A stretch of DNA of 64,000 bases from assembly GCA_028554755.1 (NCBI GenBank), contig JAPTOF010000021.1, positions 5,867,001 through 5,931,000 on the forward strand. The letters are read 5' to 3'. The DNA is from Cordia subcordata (lineage: Eukaryota; Streptophyta; Magnoliopsida; Boraginales; Cordiaceae). Position 1 is the first letter of the stretch; the number at the start of each line of letters is the position of its first letter. Shown piece by piece: positions 12,050-23,061 of this stretch. Position numbers and translations under genes: made by a program. Under the pieces are notes generated by a model. That model had not been told where the DNA came from, did not search any database, and saw nothing but the letters and a program-made list of their open reading frames with translations.

Positions 12050-12760
12050 TTGCACATTAATATTCCTTTTGCAAATGCTCTAGCACAAATGCCAAGTTAT
12101 GCTAAATTTACGAAGGAAATTATCTCTAACAAAAGAAGATTGGTAGAATATGAAATGGTAATGTTAACTGAGGAGTGCAGCGCTATCTTGCAAAACAAGC
12201 TACCTCTAAAGTTGAAAGATCCAGGGAGTTTTTCTATTCCTTGCACTATTGGTGATTTATTTTTTGAGAATTCTCTTTGTGATCTAGGTGCTAGCATTAA
12301 TTTGATGTCTCTTTCTATTTTTAAAAAGCTAGGATTGGGAGAAGCAAATCTGACAACTGTGTCTTTACAACTTGCAGATCACTCAATAAAGCACCCGCGA
12401 GGTGTCATTGAGAACCTCTTGGTGAAGGTTGACAAGTTCATATTCCCTTTTGATTTCATAATGTTGGACATGGAGGAAGATTGAGGCATGCCACTCATAT
12501 TAGGAAAACCATTTTTAGCAATAGGCAGAACTTTATTCGATGTCCAGAAAGGAGAACTCACTCTGAGGGTGAATGATGAAAAAGTGATCTTCAACATATT
12601 TAAAGCAATGAAGTATCCCTCTAGTAGTGATAGTTGTTTCATGATAGACAAGGTAGAACCCATTGCATCAAGTGTGTTTCGAGATACTATCATCGAGGAT
12701 CCATTGGAAGCATGCCTAGTCCAGTCAAATTCTTCCAGTGTTGAAAATATAGCTAGGTGA
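12050..12760 (+). pseudogene. Element B aspartic protease
   Basis: The polyprotein-processing protease is covered by two in-frame stretches separated by a TGA at 12482. The first carries SFSIPCTIGDL and the catalytic loop CDLGASINLM near 12278. The second carries LILGKPFLAIGRTLFD near 12500, equivalent to the C-terminal I-L-G-R-P-F-L motif of gypsy proteases. The TGA sits where related proteins usually have arginine, so a CGA to TGA change is plausible. Gag lies upstream and RT begins directly downstream. Confidence 0.88.
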
Positions 12761-12763
12761 GAA

Positions 12764-14600
12764 ATGGTCTACTACCTAGAGGCTGCTCCATCATTCTCTA
12801 TGTGGTGGGGTCTATGTTTTGAGGAGCTTGGTATGGGAAACACAACTTTAGTCCCGTCAATACAGCAACCTCTTATAGATGAACTGAAGCCATTGCCATC
12901 TCATCTCCGATACACTTATCTTGGTGAAACATCCACTCTTCCAGTCATCATTGCAAATTCATTAAACAAAGAAGAGGAAGACAAATTGCTGCGATTGTTG
13001 AGAAAGTATAAGGGTGCAATAGGTTGGTCAATTACAGACATCAAGGGAATTAGTCCCTTTGTTTGCATGCAAAAAATCTTATTAGAGGATAACTGTAAGC
13101 CGACCGTGGAACACCAACGTCGTCTCAACCCACACATGAAAGAAGTGGTGAGAAAAGAAATTCTAAAGTGGTTAGATGCAGAAATTATTTATCCCATTTC
13201 TGGTAGTCAATGGGTAAGTATGGTACAAGTGGTTCCGAAGAAAGGAGGTATGACTATAGTGAAGAACGAAAAAGATGATTTAATTCCAAAAAGAACAGTC
13301 ACGGGGTGGAGAGTTTGCATTGATTATAGAAAATTGAATAGTGCCACTTGCAAGGATCATTTTCCATTGCCATTTATCGATCAAATGTTAGAGAGATTGG
13401 TAGGTCATTCTCATTATTGCTTCTGGGATGCTTATTCAGGCTATAACCAAATTGCTATTGCTCTAGAAGATCAGGAAAAGACAACTTTTACATGTCCATA
13501 TGGTATCTTTTCTTTTAGAAGAATGCCGTTTGGATTATGTAATGCACCCACTATATTCCAAAGATGCATGATGGCTATTTTAGACATGGTGGAAGAGTAC
13601 ATAGAGATCTTCATGGATGATTTTTCAATATTTGGTTCCTCTTTCAACGAGTGTCTTCACAATTTAGCCATGGTTCTAAAAAGATGTGAGAAGAGTAATT
13701 TGGTGCTAAATTGGGAAAAATGTCATTTTGTGGTGCAAGAAAGAATTATATTAGGTCATAAGATTCCAATGAAGGGAATAGAGGTCGATAAGGCAAAGAT
13801 TGAAGTAATTGAAAAGTTACCACCACTGACCTCAGTTAAAGGAGTGAAGAGTTTTCTGGGACATGCAGGTTTCTATAGAAGGTTCATTAAGGATTTTTCT
13901 AAGATCACTAAGCCTCTATGCAACTTGCTGAACAAAGACACTCCTTTTAGATTTTCTGAAGAATGTATGGTTTCTTTCACGACCTTAAAAGAAAGGCTAA
14001 TCACTGCACCAATCATGGCAGCATCGGATTGGGAATTACCTTCTGAGCTTATGTGTGATGTTAGTGATCATGCTGTGGGAGCCGTTTTGGGCCAAAGAAG
14101 GAATAATGTGATACATGCAATTTACTATGCAAGTAAAACACTATCTGAAGCTCAAGTGAACTATGTTACCACTGAAAAAGAGTTGTTGGTTGTAGTTTTT
14201 GCTCTGGATAAATTTCGGTCTTATTTGCTTGGATCACAAGTAATTGTGTACACTGATCATTCATCCTTGAAGTATCTACTGGCAAAGAAGGATGCAAAAC
14301 CAAGGCTTATTTGATGGATACTACTCTTGCAGGAATTTGACATTGAGATTCAGGATAAAAAAAGGCTGGGGGAATGTAGTTGCTGATCATCTATCAAGAC
14401 CCGAGCAATTGGATAAAAATTCTAAAGAAGGAAGGCCTATAAATGAGACTTTTCTAGATGTGCAGTTGTATGTCATGCAAAATTCAAAGGTTCCATGGTA
14501 CGCTGATTATGTGAATTATTTGGCTAGTGGCGTCATACATCCAGAGTTGTCACATCAACAAAGGAAGAAATTCTTTTCAGAGGTCAAACATTATTTCTAG
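12764..14600 (+). pseudogene. Element B reverse transcriptase and RNase H
   Basis: This enzyme copies element RNA into DNA and removes the RNA strand. The long open stretch 12764-14311 includes VPKKGGMTIVKNEK, WRVCIDYRKLN, DHFPLPFIDQMLERL, TTFTCPYGIFSFRRMPFGLCNAP and the catalytic FMDDF at 13610-13624. RNase H follows with LMCDVSDHAVGAVLGQ, TEKELLVVVFAL and YTDHSSLKYLL, then a TGA at 14312. Just after it a one-base frameshift leads into GWGNVVADHLSRP. One palm motif reads FWDAYSGYNQI where FLDGYSGYNQI is usual. The core RT is the best-preserved coding piece in the element, but the polyprotein cannot be translated through. Confidence 0.95.
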
Positions 14601-14639
14601 GAGGATCCTATTCTATATAGGCACTGTGCAAACCAGATA

Positions 14640-15770
14640 ATTAGGAGATGTGTGCCTAAAGAAGAGATAAACAACATCACGTATCATTGTCAGTTCTCTG
14701 AATATGGGGGCCATTTCGGCGCATCAAATACAACTGCCAAGATATTACAGTCAGGTTTCTATTGGCCTACATTATTCAATGATGTTCATGCCTTTGTTAC
14801 AGCTTGTGATCAATGTCAAAGAATGGGTAATATCTCGAGAAGGAATGAAATGCCCCTTAACAACATTCTTGAAGTTGAACTATTTGATGTTTGAGGAATA
14901 GACTTTATGGGACCGTTTCCATCTTCCCGCTCCGACCGTTATATTCTAGTTGCTATGGACTATGTTTCTAAGTGGGTGGAAGCAGTAGCCTTGCCCACGA
15001 ATGAAGAACGAGTTATAGTAAACTTCTTGCAAAAGAATATCTTCACCCAATTTGGTACACTACGGGCGATTATCAGTGATGGAGGAAAGCACTTTTGTAA
15101 TAATCAATTTGAGGCCTTGTTGAGAAAATATGGAATCACGCATCGGATTGCCACGGCCTATCATCCACAAACAAGTGGCTAAGTCGAGGTATCCAATAGA
15201 GAGTTGAAAAGAATTTTAGAGAAAACAGTCAGCACCTTAAGAAAAGATTGGCTGAAAAAGCTAGATGATGCATTGTGGGCATACCGGACAGCTTTTAAAA
15301 CTCCTCTTGGAATGTCACCTTATCGGTTATTGTTTGGTAAAGCTTGTCATCTTCCAGTTGAGCTTGAAAATAAAGCATATTGGGCTGTGAAGATTTTAAA
15401 CTTTGACATGCAAGCTGCTGGAGAAAAAAGATTGCTTCAATTGAACGAGATGTAAGAGTTTCGAGATGAGGCCTATGAGAATGCTAGGATCTACAAAGAG
15501 CGAACCAAGAGATGGCATGACAAACACATCATGTGGCACGAGTTTACCCCCGGACAGCAAGTTTTATTATAAAATTCTAGACTTCGCTTATTTCCAGGAA
15601 AGCTGAGATCTCAATGGTCTGGACCTTTCATAGTTGTTCAAGCTTATCCTCATGGAGCTGTTGAAATCAAGAAAGAAGGAGATGAGCCATTTAAGGTTAA
15701 CGGGCAACGGTTAAGCATTACTATAAGGGAGAGTTCAACAAGGAGAGCACTTCCACTACGTTGGAAATTC
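14640..15770 (+). pseudogene. Element B integrase
   Basis: Integrase inserts the cDNA into the genome. The zinc-binding end reads ACDQCQRMGN near 14800. The catalytic core has [34 protein letters not shown] and a YHPQTSG motif, giving the D, D and downstream E region. The C-terminal part has [22 protein letters not shown] and, after a stop, [12 protein letters not shown] and KVNGQRL near 15600-15720. In-frame stops lie at 14892 (TGA where tryptophan is expected), 15180 (TAA where glutamine is expected), 15453 and about 15570. It ends just before a conserved non-coding box (gcgcttcttaggaggcaaccc). Confidence 0.93.
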
Positions 15771-17530
15771 CATAGTCATGCAAAAAGTCTGGCTAAGGAC
15801 TATAAACTAAGCGCTTCTTAGGAGGCAACCCAAGTGTTTTTCTTATTGTTTGTGTTTTCTTTGTTTTTGGTTTTATTATTATATTTTTGTGTCTAATATT
15901 TTTATTTGTCATTTGTTTTTTGTTAGGAATTGAGTCTCGCATAAGTTTGGGGGTCGTGGCAATGGATTGCGCAAGCTTAATGCAGGCTCCGTATCAAAAA
16001 ATCTAGGGAAGTGTCTTTTTTCCCTTTTCTTTTATTTTCTTAACATTGGGGACAATGTTGGTTTTAAGTTTGGGGGTAGGGAAGAGAAACTCTCGAGAAA
16101 AAAAATATAATAATAATTAAAAATATAAAAAAAGAAAATTTTTGAAAAAATTTTTGAGTTTTATTGTGGTTTGACAATCACATACCGATGATGAGAACAT
16201 GGTTGAGATTGAATATGGTATTTTGAGTCACTGATTTTTTTCATTCTTTTCTAATTTGGATTTCAGTTTCACCTTGGTTGAGTTCTTGAACATTCTCGAG
16301 CACATAACCATGAGCATATGATTGTCTGAATTGTTGAATTCTCTTTGATTGAGTTTCCTGAATTGATTGTTGACTGATGAAAAGTTGTGGTGTATTTAAG
16401 AGATTTGTTGTTCATCTTATATCTGAACTCTAGAACCTGTTTGAGTACCACTCGACGCGAAATTCTAGGCAATGCACTATTAGGAAGATGATTTAGGCCA
16501 TCTTTTGGATCGTTTGAGCCTTTCAAGCCTAACCTTGATCATTATATCCCTAGTTTGCCCCTTTGAGCCTTTATATGTATGGCCTTTTCTTTGTTTAACC
16601 CTCATTATCCTTGACCTTTTAACTGTTTAAAAAAAAAAAACTATTATCCTTACCATTGTAAGAGAACTCATTTGCCCTATTTTGAAGTACAGTGGAAAGG
16701 AAAAGGTTGCTTGTTTCGAGTACCTTCGAATTTTGAAAAAAAAAAGTGCCCAAAAAAAATGTGAATAAGAAGGAAAAGTTAATTTGTTTCGAGATTTCTC
16801 AATTTGTGAGAGAAATAAATTTCAAGAAAGAGAAAAAATGAGTTGAGAAAAATTCTTGATTGTGATTAGTATATTGATTTATGAGAAAGCTTAAGAAAAG
16901 GGAAATTTGGAAAAAAAATAGGGGATAATTTTGAGAAAAAAATGAAAAAAAAGAAGAGAGGTTGTGCATTCTTTTGTTTGGGTGTTACAATTTTAGAATA
17001 CTTTGTGCTTCATTGTGGGGTTCATTTGATTTCTCTTGCTCTTTATTGTGAATCTTATTCTATCCTTTCTTTTGTTATCCCTTACTCGAGCCTTACGTTA
17101 CAACCCTTGAAAAGTTTTATTGATCTTTGATAGTATGTTGTCTACTTTAGTGGAGAGCGGTATGAAAAGCAGGCTCATAGAGTTCATTGGAGAAGAGAGG
17201 AAAATAAAAAGTGAGTTGAAAAAGAAACAATTGTGAAAAAGAGAAAATGAGAAAAAGAAAAAAAAAGTTTGAGAAGTTTCTTCAAGCGAGATCGGTTTCA
17301 TTATTCACTTGGTTGCATTGGAATGATTTAAGTTGCTAGCATAACTATGCAATTGGTTATTCAAACACACACCAAGAACTCAATTTAAGGTGTTACTGAT
17401 GTTTGAATTGGAACTTGAACTTTCATAGGGTCTTGAATCTTCTTCGAACTATGTATTATGTGCAATCTCTAAGGCAAGTTTGTGATGTCAATCCATAGTT
17501 TCAAGTTTAGTTTTTTTTTGCTCGAGGACG
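15771..17530 (+). other. Element B 3' non-coding region
   Basis: This is about 1.76 kb between integrase and PPT. It starts with the box 'aagcgcttcttaggaggcaaccca' (15808-15831), which I recall as typical after Athila integrase. It contains two internal copies of the PPT core aagtttgggggt (15943-15954 and 16066-16077). The rest is A/T-rich with GAAAAA-rich tracts. Some Athila elements carry an env-like ORF here. I see no reading frame that supports one. Confidence 0.7.
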
Positions 17531-17555
17531 AGCAAAGCTTAAGTTTGGGGGTGTT
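17531..17555 (+). other. Element B polypurine tract region
   Basis: The sequence agcaaagcttaagtttgggg followed by gtgtt immediately precedes the TG of the 3' LTR at 17556. In Athila-type elements the aagtttgggggt core primes plus-strand synthesis. Confidence 0.8.
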
Positions 17556-18085
17556 TGATAAGCTTAATTTTTCCTATATTTTTATACCTCTTAAACTTAA
17601 ATTTTGAGTTTGATTGAATTCTATTTTAGAATAAATTCTACCTAATGGGTGTCGTTTTTTAATTAATTTTATAGGTGGAATAAATGTGGACTTTTGGAGG
17701 AAAATAAGCTTTTTCAGTCTTTTGGCCATAACTTTTGCTCGAATCTTAGAATTAGGTGGTTCAAGATGTCAATGAAAAGTTCACGATGAGGTCTACAAAT
17801 TTCATGTTCGGGGCTTGAGCTTATTCCATCGTTAAAATTGTCAAAATTGCTGCAAAAAGTTTTTTGTTGAAATTGAAAAAGTTGATTATGACATTAAATG
17901 ACATGGGGCCCACAAGTGTCATACAAGGCCAGTCAAGCTAACCTTCTACCTCCCATTCTCGGTCTATTTCATAAGGAGTTTAAAGAAAGGAAAAGTGGTG
18001 CGGACCACAAGTAAAGATAAGGACATGAAAGAAAAAGACAAAAGTGGAACAAAATTAGATTTCTTTATGACGGTGATGCCTTGAG

Positions 18086-18161
<76 letters not shown>

Positions 18162-19286
18162 AGATGTGTGAGCCAAAGGGAGAGAGTAGAGAAGTTGGTA
18201 AGAAGAGTTCAAGGAAGCAGACCTTGTGCCGCACTCGTCAGAGGATTGTGACGATCTTCCCCATTATTTTTTCAGATTCATCTTTATTATTCTAGAGTTT
18301 GAATTCTTTACTTTGAGTTCTAAGTTTTTTTCTTAAGATTTAAAATTTAGTTTTAGTTTATTATTATTATTATTATTTAGAATTATTTTTAAATCTCAAT
18401 TTTATTTTTGGAGTATTGTTTCAAGATTCAATGGTTGTCTTAGATTTTAATGTTTGGTTTTGACCTTTAGTTTTAGATTTAGAATTTGTTTTCAGTCTAT
18501 AACTTAATTTCAATTTTATATTTTATAATTTTAATATGTCTCAATTTATTAGTTTAGAATTTGTATTCTTTAGCATGAACTAAATTTCTCATACTGGGGC
18601 TGTGATAAATATATTTGGCTACTATGTGATATTTTATTTTAGGTTGTGCATTGGGCTTAATTTTTTATGTTATTAATTTAATTTATGTCAATTCATATTG
18701 TTTTTAATGCTTTTGATTGGCCACCAATTGAGTTGACTTTAATTGGATATTAAGACTGAGAGGTGATATGTGTAGTAGACCTATATGAGTTGATGTTAAT
18801 TATTTGTTGCATAAAGATATGGAAAAAGTTAGCATAGCCTGTGTAAGGATTTCGGAACTTTAGGCACACATATGGGTTGTCTTTGCATAGAGATACAGCC
18901 GATAAACTTGTGAGTGTAGGATTAATTATGTTTGAGAGAGATAATTGCTTAATCTAGAGAATTCAGCTACTTAGATTAAATTAATAGGGGAAAAGTGCAC
19001 AACTAAATAAAATATCTAGTAGGTGTCTTAGGTGAAATCGCATGCCTTAGTCATATTTATTTGTAGGTTCTTTTAATTTATTTTTCTTTTATTAATTGTT
19101 TTTAATTTTAGAATTTTAGTTATTTATTTTGATTAGATTTTTCTTTACTATTTTCTTTTGGTTGTTCAAATGGTAGTAAGATTTGTTAATTTCAGTATTT
19201 GACAACACAATCCTCGTGGGAACGATATCCTACACATCACTCTTTTACTTGTCACGATACCGTGCGCTTGCGGTTTTCAAACAACA
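17556..19286 (+). repeat. Element B 3' LTR
   Basis: It starts TGATAAGCTTAATTTTTCC and ends ACAACA, 1731 bp, and aligns throughout with the 5' LTR. It is 40 bp longer than the 5' copy, mainly because of the TA/TG microsatellite at 18089-18161. It is followed by the second GAGAT target-site copy at 19287-19291. Confidence 0.95.
18089..18161 (+). repeat. (TA)n(TG)n microsatellite in LTR TATA region
   Basis: About 50 bases of alternating TA are followed by about nine TG units. The tract lies where the 5' LTR has the short TATA-like stretch tttttatatatctatg. It is an expansion specific to the 3' LTR. The apparent minus-strand reading frame over it, rich in His-Thr and Ile-Tyr, is a repeat artefact. 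Confidence 0.9.
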
Positions 19287-21216
19287 GAGATCTTAAAACT
19301 CCTTGATGCAAGTATGATCTACCCAATTTTCGATAGTAAATGGGCCAAGTCCAGTCCAAGTTGTCCCAAAGAAAATAGGTATCACCGTGAAGGTGAGTTA
19401 GTACCTACCCGAGTTCAAAACAGGTGGAGGGTTTGTGTTGACTATCGAAAATTGAATGCGGCAACAAGAAAAGATCACTTTCCTCTTCCCTTCGTACACC
19501 AAATGCTTGAGAGATTGACAGGTGAAACTCATTATTGTTATCTTGATGGTTATTCAGGTTGTCATCAAATTTCGATAGCTCTGGAGGATCAAGAAAAGAC
19601 GACATTTACTTGCCCGTTTGGAACTTTCACGTATAGTAGGATGCTGTTTGGACTTTGCAAAGCTCCCACCACCTTTCAAAGGTGTGGTAAGCATTTTTTC
19701 CGAGTACATTGAGAACATTATTGAAGTTTTCATGGATGACTTCGTGGTCTATGGTGAGTCCTTCGATGAGTGCTTGAATAATCTTGCTTTGGTTTTGAAA
19801 AAGTGCCTTAAATCAAATCTCATTTTAAATTATGAGAAATGCTATTTTATGGTTGATCAAGGTTTAATTTTAGGCCATATTGTTTCTTCAAAAGAAATTG
19901 AGGTTGATAAAGCGAAAATAGTTTACCTTACCTGGCGAATGTGTTGGAAGTTCATGCTTTCCTTGGACATGTAGGTTTTTACAGGCGCTTTATCAAGGAC
20001 TTTGCAAAGATAGCTCAGCCTCTTTGCAAGCTTTTGCTGGAGGATGTTGCATTCAGCTTTGATGAAGCTTGTAAGAGGTTGTTTGACAAGTTGAAAGAAA
20101 GGTTGATTACAACTTCAATCATTTAGTCACCAAATTGAGATCTTCTTTTTGAAATCATGTGTGATGTAAGCGATTGGGTAGTTGGAGCAATTTTAGGACA
20201 AAGAGTTGGAAAGGATCCTTATGTTATCTATTATGCCTTGAAGACATTGGATAGTGCCCAAAGCAACTATTCAACAATATAGAAGGAGCTTTTAGCTATT
20301 GTTTTTGCCTTGGAAAAATTTTGTTCCTACTTACTTGGCACTAAAGTAGCTGTTTATTTTGATCATGCAGCTCTTCGATACTTGATAGCCTAGAAGGAAA
20401 TAAAGCCAAGGTTGATTCGATGGATCCTCTTCCTACAAAAATTTGATTTAGAGATTTGAGACAAGAAAGGCTCAGAAAATCTAGTAGCTGATCACTTAAG
20501 TCGTATACCCACAAGCGAGTAGCATTCCCCTCTCCAAGAAGACTTCCTAGATGAGTATCTTCTTTTAATCCAGCAAAAACATCCATGATATGCTAATATA
20601 GTTAATTTCTTGGTTATCAGTTCTTTATAGGCGGAGTTGTCTAAAGGGAGAAAGATAAAATAAAAAGGGATGCTAGTTATTATATTTGCAATGACCCATA
20701 TCTATGGAAGCATTGCCCAGATCAGGTAGTTAGAAGGTACGTCTCTGAATCTAAAATTCCATCCATTTTGCAGTTTTGTCATACTTATGCACGTGGGGGT
20801 CACTTTGGCCCTAAGCGAACTGCCTTAAAATCTTGGAATGTGGTTTGTATTAGCCTAGTTTATTTTGCGATTCCTATGAATTTTGAAAGTCTTGCATCAA
20901 TTGTCAAAGAATGGGAAGTCTAGGACACAGGGACCAAATGTTGTTAAATTCTATCCTTTGTGTGTGAAATTTTTGATGTTTGGGGGATAGACTTCATGGA
21001 TCCTTTTCCCTATTCTTTTGGCTATACTTATATCATTCTTGCAGTTGATTACATTTCTAAATAGATCAAAGCAAGGCCTACTCGCATAGGCGATGCTAAG
21101 GTTGTCACGGAATTCATGAAAACTTGTATATTTAATAGGTTTGGAGTGCCACAGGCTATTATCAGCGATAGGGGAACACATTTTTGCAATAAAGTGTCTG
21201 GATCGCTCTTGAAAAG
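19287..21216 (+). pseudogene. Element A RT, RNase H and integrase (second half)
   Basis: It continues element A after the B insertion. RT shows WRVCVDYRKLNAATRKDHFP, TTFTCPFGTF and catalytic FMDDF at 19726-19740. After frameshifts near 19690 and 19920 it continues as HAFLGHVGFYRRFIKDFAKI. RNase H includes IMCDVSDWVVGAILGQ near 20155 and LVADHLSR near 20490. Integrase is strongly decayed but still shows [12 protein letters not shown] sequence near 20990 and GVPQAIISDRGTHFCNK near 21140. The SIRE-type LTR at 21217 cuts it inside the integrase core, and I did not find its continuation beyond element C. More than ten stops are present. Confidence 0.88.
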
Positions 21217-22302
21217 TGTTGGGGGCAAATATCTTAAATGGGGATGGTGAATTAAGATATTGGACAATTTTCGCAATTAAAAATTTATCATACAAAGTAA
21301 ACAAATTCACTTAGACAAATTATCAAACACTTAGCAGTCAACAAATAACAAGTAAGCTAAAGTAGAGATAGGGAAGAAGAAAACAAATGATTTTTAGGTG
21401 GTTTTGCCATGCTTACATCCATTGCCTAATGATGCTTCCCTTAGGACTTCAACACCTCTACTATGGATGCTTCTTCAAGACTTGGTGAAGCACAAACCAA
21501 GTTATACAACTCTTTGAAGCCAAGCTTCAAAAAACCCAAGAGTCCCATTCTTTAGGATTTTCCTACACTCTTACAAGTTCAATAAATGTATCTCTCAAGA
21601 TTTCTAGCTTATAGAGTGTGTATACGACAAAGATTAAAGTAAATTGATTAGAGTAGTACAACTTCTAAAAATGGATATATAAGGATATGGCTCTTGAATG
21701 CTCAAAGGATTTCACTATAATAGCTCAAAGATTTTTGAGCAATAAATGATGAGAAAAGTTTTGCAAGCTTGGATCATAATTCTTGAATGGTATGGAAGTG
21801 TATTCTAAAAACACTTCTAACTCAAAATCAAGGCTTTTTAGCAAGTCCAACCACTTTAGAAAAGCTTTTCAAGATCAAATGAAGCTCAAAATCAACCCAA
21901 CACTTTTGTTTGAAAAAATCAAGCTTTTATGCAATGAAATCAAGACTTGAATTTTGTAAACGATTGCCCATATGAATTTAAAGCAAAGTATGCAATGAAG
22001 AGATAAAAGTTTTGAGCTATTACAGTGAACCTAAGACTATTCACGAGGAACACTGGTTCTGGTACCCCTTATGACACCTCATCTCTGCCTTATGACTCCT
22101 CATCTTCTTCCTTTTCAAGCTTGAGCTCTAATTCTGGATAAGCACACTTCAATTTGACTAAGGCTCAAGACTAACACCTTCCATTACTTCCAAGCACCTA
22201 TCTTAGGATATGCAATCATGCTCACAAGATGCTTTAGTAATTAAGACATAATTTGCATCATCAAAATCATTAATACATTATAATATGCAATATTAAGCCA
22301 AT
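21217..22302 (-). repeat. Element C 3' LTR
   Basis: In plus orientation it starts TGTTGGGGGCAAATATC and ends near ...TTAAGCCAATA. On the minus strand it follows the PPT directly. Aligned with the SIRE LTR at 57968, which starts TGTTAGC, this LTR starts TATTGGC, so its first dinucleotide appears mutated from TG. The opposite end keeps a CA. Length is about 1.09 kb. Confidence 0.8.
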
Positions 22303-22328
22303 AATCCCCCCTTTTTTTATGATGACAA
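22303..22328 (-). other. Element C polypurine tract
   Basis: On the minus strand it reads tcatcataaaaaaaggggggatt, the purine tract preceded by a TTTGTCATCAT phrase. The same layout occurs at 57943-57967 before the other SIRE LTR. A second tract, ccaaaaagggagaag, lies further inside near 22568-22582 on the same strand. Confidence 0.75.
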
Positions 22329-23061
22329 ATTATTTCTACAAATTTGTGTCCAAAAATTTTGACTGCCTCTCAATATAAGCACATATAAAGCAACCAAACA
22401 TATTTTAGGGATTACTCCCCTTTTCAACTTCAATCCATGCATATAAATCATTCATCATAAGAATAAGCACATGTAACATAAGCACATGTAAGCATAATTT
22501 AAGCCATTGGGGCAAACATTCATGCAATATCATCTCATCAACCATCTCATCATTACAACCATCACACCACTTCTCCCTTTTTGGTTATCGTAAAAAACAA
22601 ATAAAGCACAAGGATAGAAAAAGAATGAAAATAGCAAATCCATTAACAAAGCAAAGGTACTAACAAGCATAATATCCAAAGCATCCAAAGTAGTCAACTA
22701 GCATCAAACTAATAAGTTCAACTAAGAATAAAAGTAAATGAAAGCAAATTGTTTGGAAGAACATGAAAATACATGATGTTTTTAGAAAAAAGCCATGGTG
22801 AGCTTAAGGAGGGCAGTCATGGTGATCTTTAAAGAGTCTTTCATGTCAGAGTGCATGCCCTTGATCTCAGAGACTATATGATTCCTTCAATCCAAAAGCT
22901 CCACCCAATGTGCATCCCATGTGGTGTGCATCTAGCTTATTTTGGTGTTCAATTCTTGCATCTAAGTGAAAATCTGGGCTATGATAGAAGGATCCTCCTG
23001 TGCAGCTGTGGAACTAGATCTAGTCCTTCTCCTTAACTTTTGCACGCCTTTGTTTATCCAT

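Larger units (their letters stand above)
8693..19286 (+). mobile_element. Element B: full-length Athila-type Ty3/gypsy retrotransposon
   Basis: It has two LTRs in direct orientation (8693-10383 and 17556-19286), a PBS at 10390, gag, protease, RT-RNase H and integrase in gypsy order, and a polypurine tract at 17531-17555. The five bases GAGAT occur at 8688-8692 and again at 19287-19291, a perfect target-site duplication. The element interrupts the RT of element A, whose reading resumes after the second copy. Total length is 10,594 bp. Internal stops and at least three frameshifts make it non-autonomous now. No env-like ORF is visible between integrase and the PPT. Confidence 0.95.

Noticed and set aside
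17964..18212. Minus-strand open frame rich in His-Thr and Ile-Tyr
   Set aside because: It is a translation of the TA/TG microsatellite in the LTR.
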